A DNA stretch of 59,856 bases from positions 1-59,856 of the forward strand of contig JAGWMX010000004.1 of the NCBI GenBank assembly GCA_028871525.1, given 5' to 3'. Each line of letters starts with the position of its first letter. Positions within the stretch are counted from its first letter, which is position 1. The notes below the pieces were generated by a model, which saw only the letters and a program-made list of their open reading frames with translations, was not told the DNA's origin and searched no databases. The position numbers and the translations under genes were made by a program. Of the stretch, positions 32,783 to 41,485 are shown piece by piece. The stretch is from Gammaproteobacteria bacterium (GTDB taxonomy: Bacteria > Pseudomonadota > Gammaproteobacteria > Nevskiales > Nevskiaceae).

Positions 32783-33041
32783 CCGGACTGTTGCGCACTG
32801 GCCGCTGTTCTCCGCCTTCCTGATCGCGAGCGTTGCGTTGGCGATCGCACCCGATCCCGCCGCGTTCTACATCGTCGCCCGCAGCTTTTCCCGGGGCCGC
32901 GGCCCAGGCTTGGCGTCGGTCGCCGGGATCGCCGTCGGCAGCCTCGGCAACGCGCCCGCCGCCGTCGCGACGCTCACGAACTGGGGCAGGAAAGCGGCGA
33001 AGAACACCAATGCGAGTTCTCTCGCCAAGCGCAGCGCCTGA
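32783..33041. pseudogene. LysE/RhtB-family exporter remnant, split by an inversion
   Basis: The plus strand from about 32795 encodes the N-terminal exporter helix (WPLFSAFLIASVALAIAPDP then FYIVARSFSRGRGPGLASVAG) with no start codon at the expected place. Homology stops near 32970. The minus strand from about 33018 to 32972 encodes ALVFFAAFLPQFVS, the conserved middle motif of the same family. So the two pieces are in opposite orientation and meet at about 32970, as if an internal part had been inverted. The C-terminal part is absent. It cannot encode a working transporter. Confidence 0.65.
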
Positions 33042-33215
33042 AGCGCTACCGCGCGCAGGCGTGGAGCTGGACGAAAGGCGGCACGGCGGAATCTCGGCGT
33101 GATTATGGCTTTCTCTGTCAAGCCAGTACGAGAAAGCGGCGTTCCTCCTGCTGCTCTGGCCAAAGGTCAACCCGTGTAGCACCGGTCCGCGCCGAGATCG
33201 GCGCCGCGCACTCGT

Positions 33216-34076
33216 TCACTTGTGTCGCCGTAGCAGGCCGAGGCGGCGCGCCAGCAGCCGGTCCACCGCGCGCGGCGGCAGCAGCCGGGGCAGCGTCCAG
33301 TTGGCGAATTTTCCGGGTACCAGCGCGTAGCGGGCCTTGGGCCGGGATGCGGTCAGCGCGGTTTTCACCGCGGCGGCGATTCGTTCCGGCGGCAGGCCGC
33401 GCCGGCCCTCCGCGATAAAGGCGTTGCGGAAACGTTCGAGGATCGGCGTGATCGGCAGGTTCTGGTAGGGCGTGACGTCCACCCGCTCGGCTTTGTCCCA
33501 GATCGGGGTGGCGACGTGGCCGGGCGCGACGACGACGACGTCGATGCCGTAGAACAGCAACTCGCGGCGCAGGCTTTCGGCCAGGCCTTCCAGCGCGTGC
33601 TTGGACGCCACGTAGGGGGCCAGGAACGGCGCGCCGAGTTTGCCCGCCACCGAGCTGATCATGACGATGCGCCCGGGCGGCCCGCTGCGGTCCGGGTCGG
33701 TGCCGAGCAGCGGCAGAAAGGCCTGTGCCACCTGCATTGGGCCGACCACGTTGACTTCGAGCTGGCGGCGGAATTCGTCGATCGGCAGGTGGCTGACCGG
33801 CCCGGCAACCGCGATACCGGCGTTGTTGACCAGGCCGTTCAGGCGTCGTCCGCCGAGCCGGCCGGCGACGGCGGCGGCCGCTGCGCTGACCGCGACCGGG
33901 TCGGTAACGTCGAATCCGAGCGGCGTGAAGCGTTCGCCCAGTTGTTCCCGCAGTTCCACGGCGTGGGCGGCCGTGCGCACGCTGCCGAACACCCGCCAGC
34001 CGGCTGCCGCCAGCGTTTCGGCGCAGGCGCGGCCGATGCCGCTGGATACGCCGGTGATGACGACGGTCTTTTCCAT
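33216..34076 (-). CDS. Short-chain dehydrogenase/reductase
   Basis: A 286-residue classical SDR. It has the cofactor motif TGVSSGIG (8-15), NNAG (LVNNAGIAVAG), the SSVAG strand with catalytic serine, and YVASK for the catalytic Tyr-Lys. Cofactor choice may be NADP, given the RTAA after the second strand. The C-terminal part (PERIAAAVKTALTASRPKARYALVPG begins near 225) resembles SDRs acting on lipophilic or retinol-like substrates. It is the last gene of a minus-strand run with an acyl-CoA ligase (31 bases apart), suggesting lipid metabolism. The substrate is unknown. Confidence 0.88.
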   Translation of the reverse strand: MEKTVVITGVSSGIGRACAETLAAAGWRVFGSVRTAAHAVELREQLGERFTPLGFDVTDPVAVSAAAAAVAGRLGGRRLNGLVNNAGIAVAGPVSHLPIDEFRRQLEVNVVGPMQVAQAFLPLLGTDPDRSGPPGRIVMISSVAGKLGAPFLAPYVASKHALEGLAESLRRELLFYGIDVVVVAPGHVATPIWDKAERVDVTPYQNLPITPILERFRNAFIAEGRRGLPPERIAAAVKTALTASRPKARYALVPGKFANWTLPRLLPPRAVDRLLARRLGLLRRHK

Positions 34077-34107
34077 TTTCGTTTGCGCCCCGGTGCGGTC
34101 TTGGCTG

Positions 34108-35769
34108 TCAGTTTGCGCGGTAATGCTGGCGCAGCGCCTTTTTGTCGAGTTTGCCGACGCTGGTCTTGGCCAGCGAGTCGACGAATTCGATGCGCTCGGG
34201 CACGCCGTAGCTGGAGATCGCGCCGCGCTCGGCGGCGTCGAGCAGGCGGCGTCGGATGGCTTCGGCGTCGGGCTCGGTTCCCGGCTGGGGCACGACGAGG
34301 GCCAGCGGCCGTTCTCCCCATTTTTCGTCGGGCACGCCGATCACCGCGACTTCGGCCACCGCCGCGTCCTGCGAGATCAGATCTTCCAGCGTCAGCGAGC
34401 TGATCCACTCGCCGCCGGTCTTGATCACGTCCTTGACCCGGTCGCGGATCTGCAGCCGGCCTTCGGCGTCGATGCTGCCGATATCGCCGGAGTGCAGCCA
34501 GCCGCCGCGCCAGAGTTCCTCGGCTTTCTCCGCATCGTTCAGGTAGCCCTGCGTCAACCACGGGCTGCGGAACACCACCTCGCCCTGGGAGCGGCCGTCG
34601 TGCGGCACGTCGTGCATGCGCTCGTCGACCACGCGCACGTGGCACAGCATCACCGGCTTTCCGGTGCGCACCCGAAGCTGGGCCTGAGCGTCGAGGTCGG
34701 TGTGAAGCTCCTCGCCGGTCAGATGGTTGACCACCTGCAGCGGGCCGGTTTCGCTCATGCCGTAGCCGGTGTAGACGTCGATGCCGTGTTTCAGCGCGGC
34801 CCGGCACAGGCCCTGCGGCAGCGCGGAGCCGCCGATCACCATCTTCAGCCGCGACAGGTCGGTTTGCTTTGCCTGCGGATGCGAGATCAGCATGTGCAGC
34901 AGCGTCGGCACGCAATGCGACAGCGTGACATGTTCCCGTTCGATCAGATTCAGGAGCAGTTGGGGGTCGTAGCGGCCGGGGTAAATCTGCTTGATCCCCA
35001 TCAGCGTGGCGGCGTACGGCATGCCCCAGCCGTGGACGTGAAACATCGGTGTGATCGGCATGTACACGTCTTCGCGGTGCACGCGGCCATGCCCCGGGGC
35101 GGTGCCAAAGTGGGCGAGGATCGCCAGCGTGTGCAGGACGAGCTGGCGATGGCTGAAGTACACGCCCTTGGGCAAGCCGGTGGTGCCGGTGGTGTAGAAA
35201 GTGGTGGCGCGCGCGTTCTCGTCGAAATCCGGAAACGACTCGACCGGCGTCGCCATCTCCAGCAGCGCCTCGTATTCACCGAGAAACGGCAGGTCGGCGA
35301 GCGGCGCCGTTGCATCCGGATCGCGCAACAGCACGAACTGCACGTCCTTTTCGAGCTTGGCCCGGATGCCGGCGACCAGCGGCAGGAACTCGGCGTTGAC
35401 CAGGATCAGGTCGGCCTGCGCGTGGTTGAGCGTGTAGGCAATCTGTTCCGGCGACAGGCGGATGTTCACCGTCTGCAGCACGCAGCCGATCATCGGCACG
35501 GCGAAAAAGCACTCCAGATAACGATGGCTGTCCCAATCCATCACCGCCACGGTCTGGCCGGCTTCGACCCCCAGATTCCGCAGCGCGCCGGTCAAGCGCC
35601 GGATGCGTTCGTAGGTCTGTCGATAGGTAAAGCGCAGTGCGCCGCGATAGACGATTTCCTGTTCCGGCGCATTGGCCAGCGGCGTGATCCACAGCTGCTT
35701 CAGCAGCAGCGGGTAGTCGTAGGCCGACGGCGTGCGGAGGATGGGCTGGACGGGCGGCTGGACGGGCAT
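34108..35769 (-). CDS. Fatty-acyl-CoA synthetase/ligase (AMP-forming)
   Basis: A 553-residue ANL-superfamily enzyme. AMP-binding motif TFYTTGTTGLPKGVYFSHRQ is followed by MFHVHGWGMPY, VIGGSALP, GYGMSETGP and the hinge region LQIRDRVKDVIKTGGEWISS. The catalytic C-terminal lysine lies in SVGKLDKKALR. This pattern fits medium- or long-chain acyl-CoA ligases. The ATG at 35769 (MPVQPPVQP) is chosen; upstream in-frame sequence looks non-coding. It begins 5 bases after the alpha/beta hydrolase stop, so both are in one operon. It probably feeds the acyl-CoA dehydrogenase encoded upstream. Confidence 0.93.
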   Translation of the reverse strand: MPVQPPVQPILRTPSAYDYPLLLKQLWITPLANAPEQEIVYRGALRFTYRQTYERIRRLTGALRNLGVEAGQTVAVMDWDSHRYLECFFAVPMIGCVLQTVNIRLSPEQIAYTLNHAQADLILVNAEFLPLVAGIRAKLEKDVQFVLLRDPDATAPLADLPFLGEYEALLEMATPVESFPDFDENARATTFYTTGTTGLPKGVYFSHRQLVLHTLAILAHFGTAPGHGRVHREDVYMPITPMFHVHGWGMPYAATLMGIKQIYPGRYDPQLLLNLIEREHVTLSHCVPTLLHMLISHPQAKQTDLSRLKMVIGGSALPQGLCRAALKHGIDVYTGYGMSETGPLQVVNHLTGEELHTDLDAQAQLRVRTGKPVMLCHVRVVDERMHDVPHDGRSQGEVVFRSPWLTQGYLNDAEKAEELWRGGWLHSGDIGSIDAEGRLQIRDRVKDVIKTGGEWISSLTLEDLISQDAAVAEVAVIGVPDEKWGERPLALVVPQPGTEPDAEAIRRRLLDAAERGAISSYGVPERIEFVDSLAKTSVGKLDKKALRQHYRAN

Positions 35770-35774
35770 GGCGG

Positions 35775-36566
35775 TCAGGTCGGCAGGCCGGTGAGAAACC
35801 GTTCGATCGCAGTGTTGACGTCCTGCGGGTGCGTCAGATTGGAGGCATGACCGGCCCCGGGCACGGTCAACAGCTTGGCGTTTGGCAGGCCCGCGGCCAG
35901 AGCCTGCGCGCGCGCCAGCGGAATGGCGACGTCGGCTTCGCCGTGAATCACCAAAGCCGGCGCTTCGATTTCGCCGAGCCGGTTGCCGATGTCGTCGCGA
36001 CCGGCGAGCGTCTCGAAACAGGTCATCAGGTTGTGCGGCTTCCAGGTGCGCCACTTGGCTTTCCAGGCCGGCGCGCCGTCCCAGTTCGGACCGAGGATGA
36101 TCTGTTCGATGGTGTCAGCGATCGCATCCGGCAGGCCCTGGCCGGCCCAGACGTCCATCATCTGCCGGTACGCGGGCAGCTTGGCCGGGTCCTCGCGTCC
36201 GGACTGGGTGTCGATCAGGATCAGCGCCCGCGCCACCCCGGGATGGGTCAGGGCGCAGCGCAGCGACAGGAAGCCGCCCTGGCTCATGCCGGCCAGCACG
36301 GCTCGACCGACGCCCAGGTGGACGAGCAGCGCCGCCAGGTCGTCGGCCGAGTCGTAGTAGGTGAACGGCGCAATCGAATCGCCGGCGGTTTTTCCGTGAC
36401 CGCGCTCGTCCCAGGTGATGCAGCGGTAGCGACCGCGCAAGCGTTCGGCCTGCGGCGCGAACATTTCATGGTCCATCAGCAGGCCATGCGAGAACACCAC
36501 CGCCGGTGCGTCGCCGCCGGTGTCTTCGTAGTACAGGCGTTGACCGTTGACCTCGGCAAATGGCAT
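35775..36566 (-). CDS. Alpha/beta-hydrolase
   Basis: A 263-residue alpha/beta-hydrolase. Landmarks are VVFSHGLLMDHEMF (oxyanion HG), WDERGHGKT, the nucleophile elbow AGMSQGGF with S95, the acid region VIHGEADVAIP and the histidine in GAGHASNLTHP. The class is close to 3-oxoadipate enol-lactonase and esterase-like hydrolases; the substrate is not determinable. It lies just upstream of the acyl-CoA ligase on the same strand and 57 bases after the sucrose phosphorylase-like gene. Starts at ATG 36566 after GGAGG (rc of 36578-36582). Confidence 0.9.
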   Translation of the reverse strand: MPFAEVNGQRLYYEDTGGDAPAVVFSHGLLMDHEMFAPQAERLRGRYRCITWDERGHGKTAGDSIAPFTYYDSADDLAALLVHLGVGRAVLAGMSQGGFLSLRCALTHPGVARALILIDTQSGREDPAKLPAYRQMMDVWAGQGLPDAIADTIEQIILGPNWDGAPAWKAKWRTWKPHNLMTCFETLAGRDDIGNRLGEIEAPALVIHGEADVAIPLARAQALAAGLPNAKLLTVPGAGHASNLTHPQDVNTAIERFLTGLPT

Positions 36567-36623
36567 CGGTGTGGTCCTCCGGAGGTATGGTTTTCGGTTG
36601 TCGGGGTCGCGCGGCGGGGTGCG

Positions 36624-38066
36624 TCAGCAGCGCATCGTAAGCTGGCGGTGGGTGCGCAGATCGAGGAAACGGATGGTCGTTTTCTTGAAGATCAGATCGA
36701 CGAACAGCTCGCACCAGGCCTCGCCGTTGCGCCAGCTCATCATCACGCTCTTGTCGTTCGAATAATGCAGTTCGAAACGGCCCTGAAACGCCGGATATTC
36801 GCTGCGGAACGTCATCAGCTTGAGCAGCCGCCGCACCACCGGCCGCTTGACTTCGCGCTCGATCTCTTCCAGCGAGTAGAAATGGCGGTTGATGTCGCGC
36901 GGCTCGCCGGTGGAGTCCATCAGCTCGACGTCGTTGCAGCCGGCCAGCGCGCCGACGTAGTAGATCTGCGGGATGCCGGGAGCGAAGAACTGGATCGCAC
37001 GCGCGGCGATGTAGGCGTCGTCGTTGCCTTTGAGCGCGTCGTAATAGGTGCAGGTGATCTGATAGATGGCGCCGACGCTGTGCACGTTGGCCGCCGAGCG
37101 GCGCAGAATCGGGTCGGCGCTGCGCTGGCTGACGTTGTCGATCACCGCCTGGATCTTGTCGCGCGGCAACAGATCCTCGACGTCGGGCACGCAGATGCCG
37201 TCGTGGGTGTCCAGCACGGTGATCTGGTTGCGCGGACAGATCCGCAGCCAGTTTTTCAGGTGAGTGCTGTTGGCGTCGAGCAGCGAATACAGCAACAGAA
37301 CCGGCAGCGCGAAACCGTACGGACGCATGCCGCGCATGCCGATCGCGAACTGGAAACTCGGGTGGTCGTGCACTTCTGGCATCACTTCGGCGCCGTGTTC
37401 GGCGGCCGCCCGGTTGATCCAGTCGAGAATTTCGTAGACGTCGGGCTCGACCAGGAAGCAACTGGTGCCGAGCTTCTTGGTGGTGTAGCCGAACGCGTCC
37501 AGCCGGAACAGCTTGGTGCCCTGCGCGGTCAGGAAGGCGATGTAATCCTCCATCAGCGCGTAGGTCTTCGGATTGGTGTAGTTCAGATCGACCTGGCGTT
37601 CGGTGAAGGTACACCAGACGCGCCCCTTGCTGCCGTCGGCAAAAGTCACTTCGCGGAACGGCTCCTTCTCCTTGCGGATGTGGATCTTGGCCAGGTCGTC
37701 CGGTGTCACCTCGCCGAGCTGGTCCACGTGCACGAACAGGTCGGCGTATTCGCTTTTGTAACCGTTGGCGATGAAGTCCTTGAACTCGGCGGATTCGTCG
37801 GAGATGTGGTTGAGGGTCAGATCCAAGCACAGGTCGTAGCGGCTGCTGATTGCGCGTACGTCGTCCCAGGTACCGTAGTTCGGGTCGATCTCCTTGTGCG
37901 TCAGCGGCGAGAAGCCGTTGTCGGCGTTCGACGGATAGATCGGCAGAATGTGGATGCCGCCGATGGCTTTCGACCAATAGGTGTCGAGCACGTTGCGCAG
38001 CTCGCTCAGATTGCGGCCGAGACGGTTGGGGTAGGCGATCAACTGGACCTGGTTCTTAAGCGGCAA
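36624..38066 (-). CDS. Sucrose phosphorylase-family enzyme (GH13)
   Basis: A 480-residue GH13 protein of the sucrose phosphorylase subfamily. It begins LKNQVQLIAYPNRLG and shows GIHILPIYPSNADNGFSP. The catalytic residues are nucleophile D190 (FRLDAFGY), acid/base E231 (MPEVHDH) and D289 (LDTHDG), almost the positions of the Bifidobacterium enzyme (192, 232, 290). It cleaves a glucosyl bond with phosphate to give glucose 1-phosphate; sucrose, sucrose 6'-phosphate and glucosylglycerate are all possible donors. The start is a TTG at 38066 with AGGAGG 4 bases upstream, better than an in-frame codon at 38102. It sits oddly among lipid genes and beside palindromic repeats. Confidence 0.9.
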   Translation of the reverse strand: MPLKNQVQLIAYPNRLGRNLSELRNVLDTYWSKAIGGIHILPIYPSNADNGFSPLTHKEIDPNYGTWDDVRAISSRYDLCLDLTLNHISDESAEFKDFIANGYKSEYADLFVHVDQLGEVTPDDLAKIHIRKEKEPFREVTFADGSKGRVWCTFTERQVDLNYTNPKTYALMEDYIAFLTAQGTKLFRLDAFGYTTKKLGTSCFLVEPDVYEILDWINRAAAEHGAEVMPEVHDHPSFQFAIGMRGMRPYGFALPVLLLYSLLDANSTHLKNWLRICPRNQITVLDTHDGICVPDVEDLLPRDKIQAVIDNVSQRSADPILRRSAANVHSVGAIYQITCTYYDALKGNDDAYIAARAIQFFAPGIPQIYYVGALAGCNDVELMDSTGEPRDINRHFYSLEEIEREVKRPVVRRLLKLMTFRSEYPAFQGRFELHYSNDKSVMMSWRNGEAWCELFVDLIFKKTTIRFLDLRTHRQLTMRC

Positions 38067-38176
38067 CGTTCCTCCTACGCGGCGCGGTGGCCACAGCGGC
38101 AAACCGGACAGACTGTCGTAAGCCTATGGCCAAGTTTGCACAGCGTCCACACTGGCGGCAGAGGGTGTTCGGGTTC

Positions 38177-38215
38177 CGGCTTCGCCGACGCTGACATCGA
38201 GTCAGCGTCGAAGCG
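38177..38215. repeat. 39-base hairpin repeat, copy 1
   Basis: Identical to 38315-38353. Each copy contains a perfect stem CGACGCTGAC / GTCAGCGTCG with an ATCGA loop. It lies in the gap between the SDR and sucrose phosphorylase genes. Confidence 0.85.
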
Positions 38216-38289
38216 GGTCGAGTCACCAGCCTTGCCTGCCGTTGCGTTGCCATCCCTGGCGCGGCCGTGGCGGCTTTGATCCGGTTCCG

Positions 38290-38311
38290 GCCCGGCCGTC
38301 CATGGCCGGGC
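38290..38311. repeat. CCATGG-centred palindrome
   Basis: Arms GCCCGGCC and GGCCGGGC around GTCCAT. It is related to the palindrome at 48759-48780 (minus-strand reading GGCCATGGACGGCC against GGCCATGGATGGCC) and lies between the two 39-base hairpin repeats. Confidence 0.7.
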
Positions 38312-38314
38312 GTT

Positions 38315-38353
38315 CGGCTTCGCCGACGCTGACATCGAGTCAGCGTCGAAGCG
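38315..38353. repeat. 39-base hairpin repeat, copy 2
   Basis: Identical to 38177-38215, same orientation, 138 bases apart. It starts 8 bases beyond the stop codon of the SDR gene, so it may end that transcript. Confidence 0.85.
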
Positions 38354-38360
38354 CGAAGCC

Positions 38361-39146
38361 TCACCCGCAGCCGAGCAGGCCGCCGTCGACGACCAGGGTG
38401 GTGCCGGTGACGTAACTGGCGGCATCCGAGGCCAGGTACAGAATCGCCGGTGCGATCTCCGCCGGCTGCGCCACGCGCGCCAGCGGGATCTGCTGCAACG
38501 CGAGCTTGAGGATCTGCTCGTTATGGGTCAGCGCCGAGGCGAATCTGGTGTCGGTCAGACCCGGCAACACCGCGTTGCAGCGCACTTTCCACGGCGCGCA
38601 TTCCTTGGCGAAAGCCTGCGTCATGCTGATCACCGCCGCCTTGGTGATCGAGTAGATACCCTGAAACATGCCTGGCCTGACGCCGTTGATCGAGGCGACG
38701 TTGACGATCGTTCCGCCGCCGCCTTTCTGCATCAGCTTGCTGGCCAGCGCCGACAGCTCGAAGTACCCTTTGACGTTGACCTGCAGGGTCTTGTCGACCA
38801 CGCCCATGTCGGTGTCGCAGATGTGGCCGAAGTAGGGGTTGGTGGCGGCGTTGTTGACCAGGATGTCGAGCCGGCCGAAGCTGGCTTCGACTTCGCTGAT
38901 CAGATACTTAAGCGCCGCCGAATCACCCTGGTGGGCGGCGATCGCGGCGGCTTTGCCGCCAGCCGCCTCGATGCTGTCGGCGACCTGGTCCAGATCCGCC
39001 TGCTTGCGCGAGGAGATGATCACCTGAGCGCCCTGTCCGGCGAGCAGGCGGGCGGTGGCTTCGCCGATGCCGCGGGAGGCGCCGGTGATCAGTGCGACGC
39101 GGCCGGTCAGATCGAACAGCTTGGTGGACATCGCCTTGGTGGACAT
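38361..39146 (-). CDS. Short-chain dehydrogenase/reductase (FabG-like)
   Basis: A 261-residue classical SDR. TGASRGIG (21-28) binds the cofactor, and SSRKQADL after the second strand favours NADP(H). LVNNAATNPYFG, NVASINGV, YSITKAA (catalytic Tyr and Lys) and the C-terminal YVTGTTLVVDGGL follow. It is typical of 3-oxoacyl or secondary alcohol dehydrogenases in acyl-CoA clusters. The first residues read MSTKAMSTK, an in-frame near duplication, so either of two ATGs 15 bases apart could be the start. It follows the phosphotransferase gene by 28 bases. Confidence 0.92.
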   Translation of the reverse strand: MSTKAMSTKLFDLTGRVALITGASRGIGEATARLLAGQGAQVIISSRKQADLDQVADSIEAAGGKAAAIAAHQGDSAALKYLISEVEASFGRLDILVNNAATNPYFGHICDTDMGVVDKTLQVNVKGYFELSALASKLMQKGGGGTIVNVASINGVRPGMFQGIYSITKAAVISMTQAFAKECAPWKVRCNAVLPGLTDTRFASALTHNEQILKLALQQIPLARVAQPAEIAPAILYLASDAASYVTGTTLVVDGGLLGCG

Positions 39147-39174
39147 CGCTGGGCTCCTTGAGCGGGCGGGAGGA

Positions 39175-40251
39175 TCAGCCGCGGCGTTCGATGATCTGCT
39201 CGCAGACCTGCGACAGCACAGTCACGAACACGCCGAAGGCCTGGAATCTCGGGTTGCGGGTCTGCCCCAGTCGGTAGCGGTAGTAGATCTGCTGCGCGAT
39301 CACCGCCAGCCGGAACAGGCCGAAGACGTGATACCAGTCCAGGTCGCCGATCGCCCGGCCGGTGCGCTGCTGGTAATCATCGGCGATCTGCCGGCGGCTG
39401 GGCATGCCCGGCAGGTGCGACGGCTGCATTCGCAGGCGCTGCAGCGGCTGCGGATCGTCGGACTGCACCCAGTATGCCAGCGACGATCCCAGATCCAGCA
39501 ACGGATCGCCGACGGTGCACATCTCCCAGTCGAGTACGCCGATGATCGTCAGCCGATTTTGCGGATCGAGCACCACGTTGTCGAAACGGTAATCGTTGTG
39601 GATCAGGCCCGGCCGCGGCGAGTCGTGCGGCCGGCGTGCATTGAGCCAGGCCATCACCGCCTCGCAGTCCGGCACGTCGTCGGTGCGGGCCTTGCCGAAG
39701 CGCTCGCCCCAGCCTCTGACCTGGCGTTCGACGTAGCCCTGCGGGTGGCCGAGGTCGCCGAGACCGATCGCCGCGTAGTCGATCTGGTGCAGGCGGATCT
39801 GGGTGTCGAGCAGGTTCCCGGCCAGGCGCCGCGCCTGTTCCGGCGTATAGCGGGTGCCCGGCGGCAGGTCGCGCCGCAGGATCAGCCCCTCGATCTTCTC
39901 CATCACGTAAAACGGCGCGCCGATCAGCGCCGGGTCGTCGCAGTACAGCAGCGGCCGCGGGCAGGGGTAATGGCCGTGCAGCGCCGACAGCACCCGGTAT
40001 TCGCGCTGCATGTCGTGGCCGGATTTCGGCTTGGTCCCCGACGGCGGCCGCCGCAGGATCAGCTTGCGCGCGCCGATCTCGAGTTGGAAAGTCAGGTTCG
40101 ATGCGCCGCCCTGGAACTGGCGCAGCGCCACCGGACCGGGCGGCAGGTCCGGGATCCGGCTGCGCAGCAGCGGCAGGATCGCCCGCGGGTCGAAGGCGTT
40201 TTCGTCCCGTACCGCGCCGGGCTCGTCGACGAGGGCGCTCACCGGCGGCAC
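39175..40251 (-). CDS. Aminoglycoside phosphotransferase-fold protein, ACAD10/11 type
   Basis: A 358-residue APH-fold kinase-like protein. The N-lobe has FQGGASNLTFQL and LILRRPP; the catalytic loop is LIHNDYRFDNVV and the metal motif is VLDWEMCTVGDP. Such proteins are found next to, or fused with, acyl-CoA dehydrogenases of the ACAD10/11 group, where the kinase phosphorylates 4-hydroxyacyl-CoAs before the dehydrogenase acts. Here it is 4 bases downstream of an acyl-CoA dehydrogenase, matching that pairing. Resistance to antibiotics is not implied. Confidence 0.9.
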   Translation of the reverse strand: MPPVSALVDEPGAVRDENAFDPRAILPLLRSRIPDLPPGPVALRQFQGGASNLTFQLEIGARKLILRRPPSGTKPKSGHDMQREYRVLSALHGHYPCPRPLLYCDDPALIGAPFYVMEKIEGLILRRDLPPGTRYTPEQARRLAGNLLDTQIRLHQIDYAAIGLGDLGHPQGYVERQVRGWGERFGKARTDDVPDCEAVMAWLNARRPHDSPRPGLIHNDYRFDNVVLDPQNRLTIIGVLDWEMCTVGDPLLDLGSSLAYWVQSDDPQPLQRLRMQPSHLPGMPSRRQIADDYQQRTGRAIGDLDWYHVFGLFRLAVIAQQIYYRYRLGQTRNPRFQAFGVFVTVLSQVCEQIIERRG

Positions 40252-40255
40252 CGCT

Positions 40256-41449
40256 TCACGGTTGCCGGTAGCGCTTGAGGATCTGTCGGGCCACCGACAG
40301 TTTGTGCACCTCGTCGGGGCCGTCGTAGATGCGCGCCGCGCGTTCGTGACGGAAGGCGAAGGCGACGTAGGCGTCGTCGGTCATGCCCAGCGCGCCGTGC
40401 GCCTGCAACGTGCGGTCGAGCACCCGCTGCAGGCTGCCCGCGACCTGGAACTTGATGATCGAGACATCTTCGCGCGCGGCCTTGAAGCCCTGCGTTTCGG
40501 CGCGCCCGGCCACCTGCAGCACCAGCGCCCGCGAGCAGGCGATGTCGGCGGCGTTCTCGGCGATCCAGGTCTGCACGATCTGGGTGTCGGCCAGCCGTTT
40601 GCCGGGCGCGATCTCGCGGGTCAACGCACGTTTGCACAGCTCCTCCTGCGCCCGCGCACAGATGCCCAGCCAGCGCATGCAATGGTGGATACGGCCCGGT
40701 CCCAGCCGTTCCTGGGCCAGCAGGAAGCCGGCGCCTTCGGCACCCAGCCGCATCGACGCCGGCACGCGCAGGTCTTCGAGCTTGATTTCCGCGTGCGCGA
40801 AGTAGCCACCGCAGGCCTCGCCCATCACCGGGATGTTGCGCACGAAGGTCCAGCCCGCCGCGTCGGTCGGGGCGATGAACATGCTGGCGCGCTGGTGGGG
40901 TGGGGCGTCGGGGTCGGTCACCGCCATGACGATCGCAAACGCGGCGCCCTCGGCCGACGAGCAGAACCACTTGTGGCCGTTGATCACGTAGTGGTCGCCG
41001 TCGCGCACCGCGCGCGCGGCGAGCAGCAGCGGATTGGCGCCCGCCGTGTGTGGCTCGGTCATCGCGAAGCAGGAGCGGATCTTGCCCGCCACCAGCGGCT
41101 GCAGATAGCGTTGCTTTTGTTCCGCAGTGCCGGCCAGGTGCAGCAATTCGGCGTTGCCGATGTCGGGGGCCTGCACGCCGAACACGTAGTGCCCGGTCGG
41201 TGTGCGGCCGAGTTGCTCGGAAACCAGCGCGAATTCGGTCAGCGGCAAGCCCTGGCCGCCGGCGGCCTTGGGCAGCGCCAGCGCCCACAGCCCCGCCTGT
41301 TTGACCTTATCACGCAGTGCGTTGAGCCTGGGTTCGAGCGCCGGCGGCGAACGCAGAAACTCCGTCTCCAGCGGGATCAGTTCGCGATCGATAAAATCGC
41401 GGATGCGGGCGATCAGATCGCCGCCCGGCGACGGCACCTCGGCGCTCAT
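40256..41449 (-). CDS. Acyl-CoA dehydrogenase, ACAD10/11 type
   Basis: A 397-residue flavoprotein. Landmarks are LWALALPKAAGGQGLPL, CFAMTEPHTAGANP (FAD/substrate loop), YVINGHKWFCSSAE, MTDDAYVAFAFRHERAARIYDGPDEVH (residues 350-380), and the final RQILKRYR. This matches the ACAD11-like group that works on 4-hydroxyacyl or branched substrates, supported by the adjacent phosphotransferase-like kinase (4 bases apart). It is in the minus-strand operon that starts near 42.3 kb. Confidence 0.93.
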   Translation of the reverse strand: MSAEVPSPGGDLIARIRDFIDRELIPLETEFLRSPPALEPRLNALRDKVKQAGLWALALPKAAGGQGLPLTEFALVSEQLGRTPTGHYVFGVQAPDIGNAELLHLAGTAEQKQRYLQPLVAGKIRSCFAMTEPHTAGANPLLLAARAVRDGDHYVINGHKWFCSSAEGAAFAIVMAVTDPDAPPHQRASMFIAPTDAAGWTFVRNIPVMGEACGGYFAHAEIKLEDLRVPASMRLGAEGAGFLLAQERLGPGRIHHCMRWLGICARAQEELCKRALTREIAPGKRLADTQIVQTWIAENAADIACSRALVLQVAGRAETQGFKAAREDVSIIKFQVAGSLQRVLDRTLQAHGALGMTDDAYVAFAFRHERAARIYDGPDEVHKLSVARQILKRYRQP

Positions 41450-41485
41450 GCTTATCCTTGCTCCTGCAGACGCTGCGGGTCGGCC

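Noticed and set aside
33640-38279. Two very long plus-strand frames (736 and 816 codons)
   Set aside because: They lie opposite the SDR, acyl-CoA ligase, hydrolase and sucrose phosphorylase genes, which have clear motifs and ribosome sites on the minus strand.
38177-38353. Possible CRISPR array
   Set aside because: Only two copies of the 39-base repeat, a single 99-base interval, no cas genes; each repeat is a hairpin of the REP type.
39175-40251. Antibiotic (aminoglycoside) resistance kinase
   Set aside because: It has the APH fold, but its location 4 bases after an acyl-CoA dehydrogenase and its motif set fit the ACAD10/11 companion kinase.
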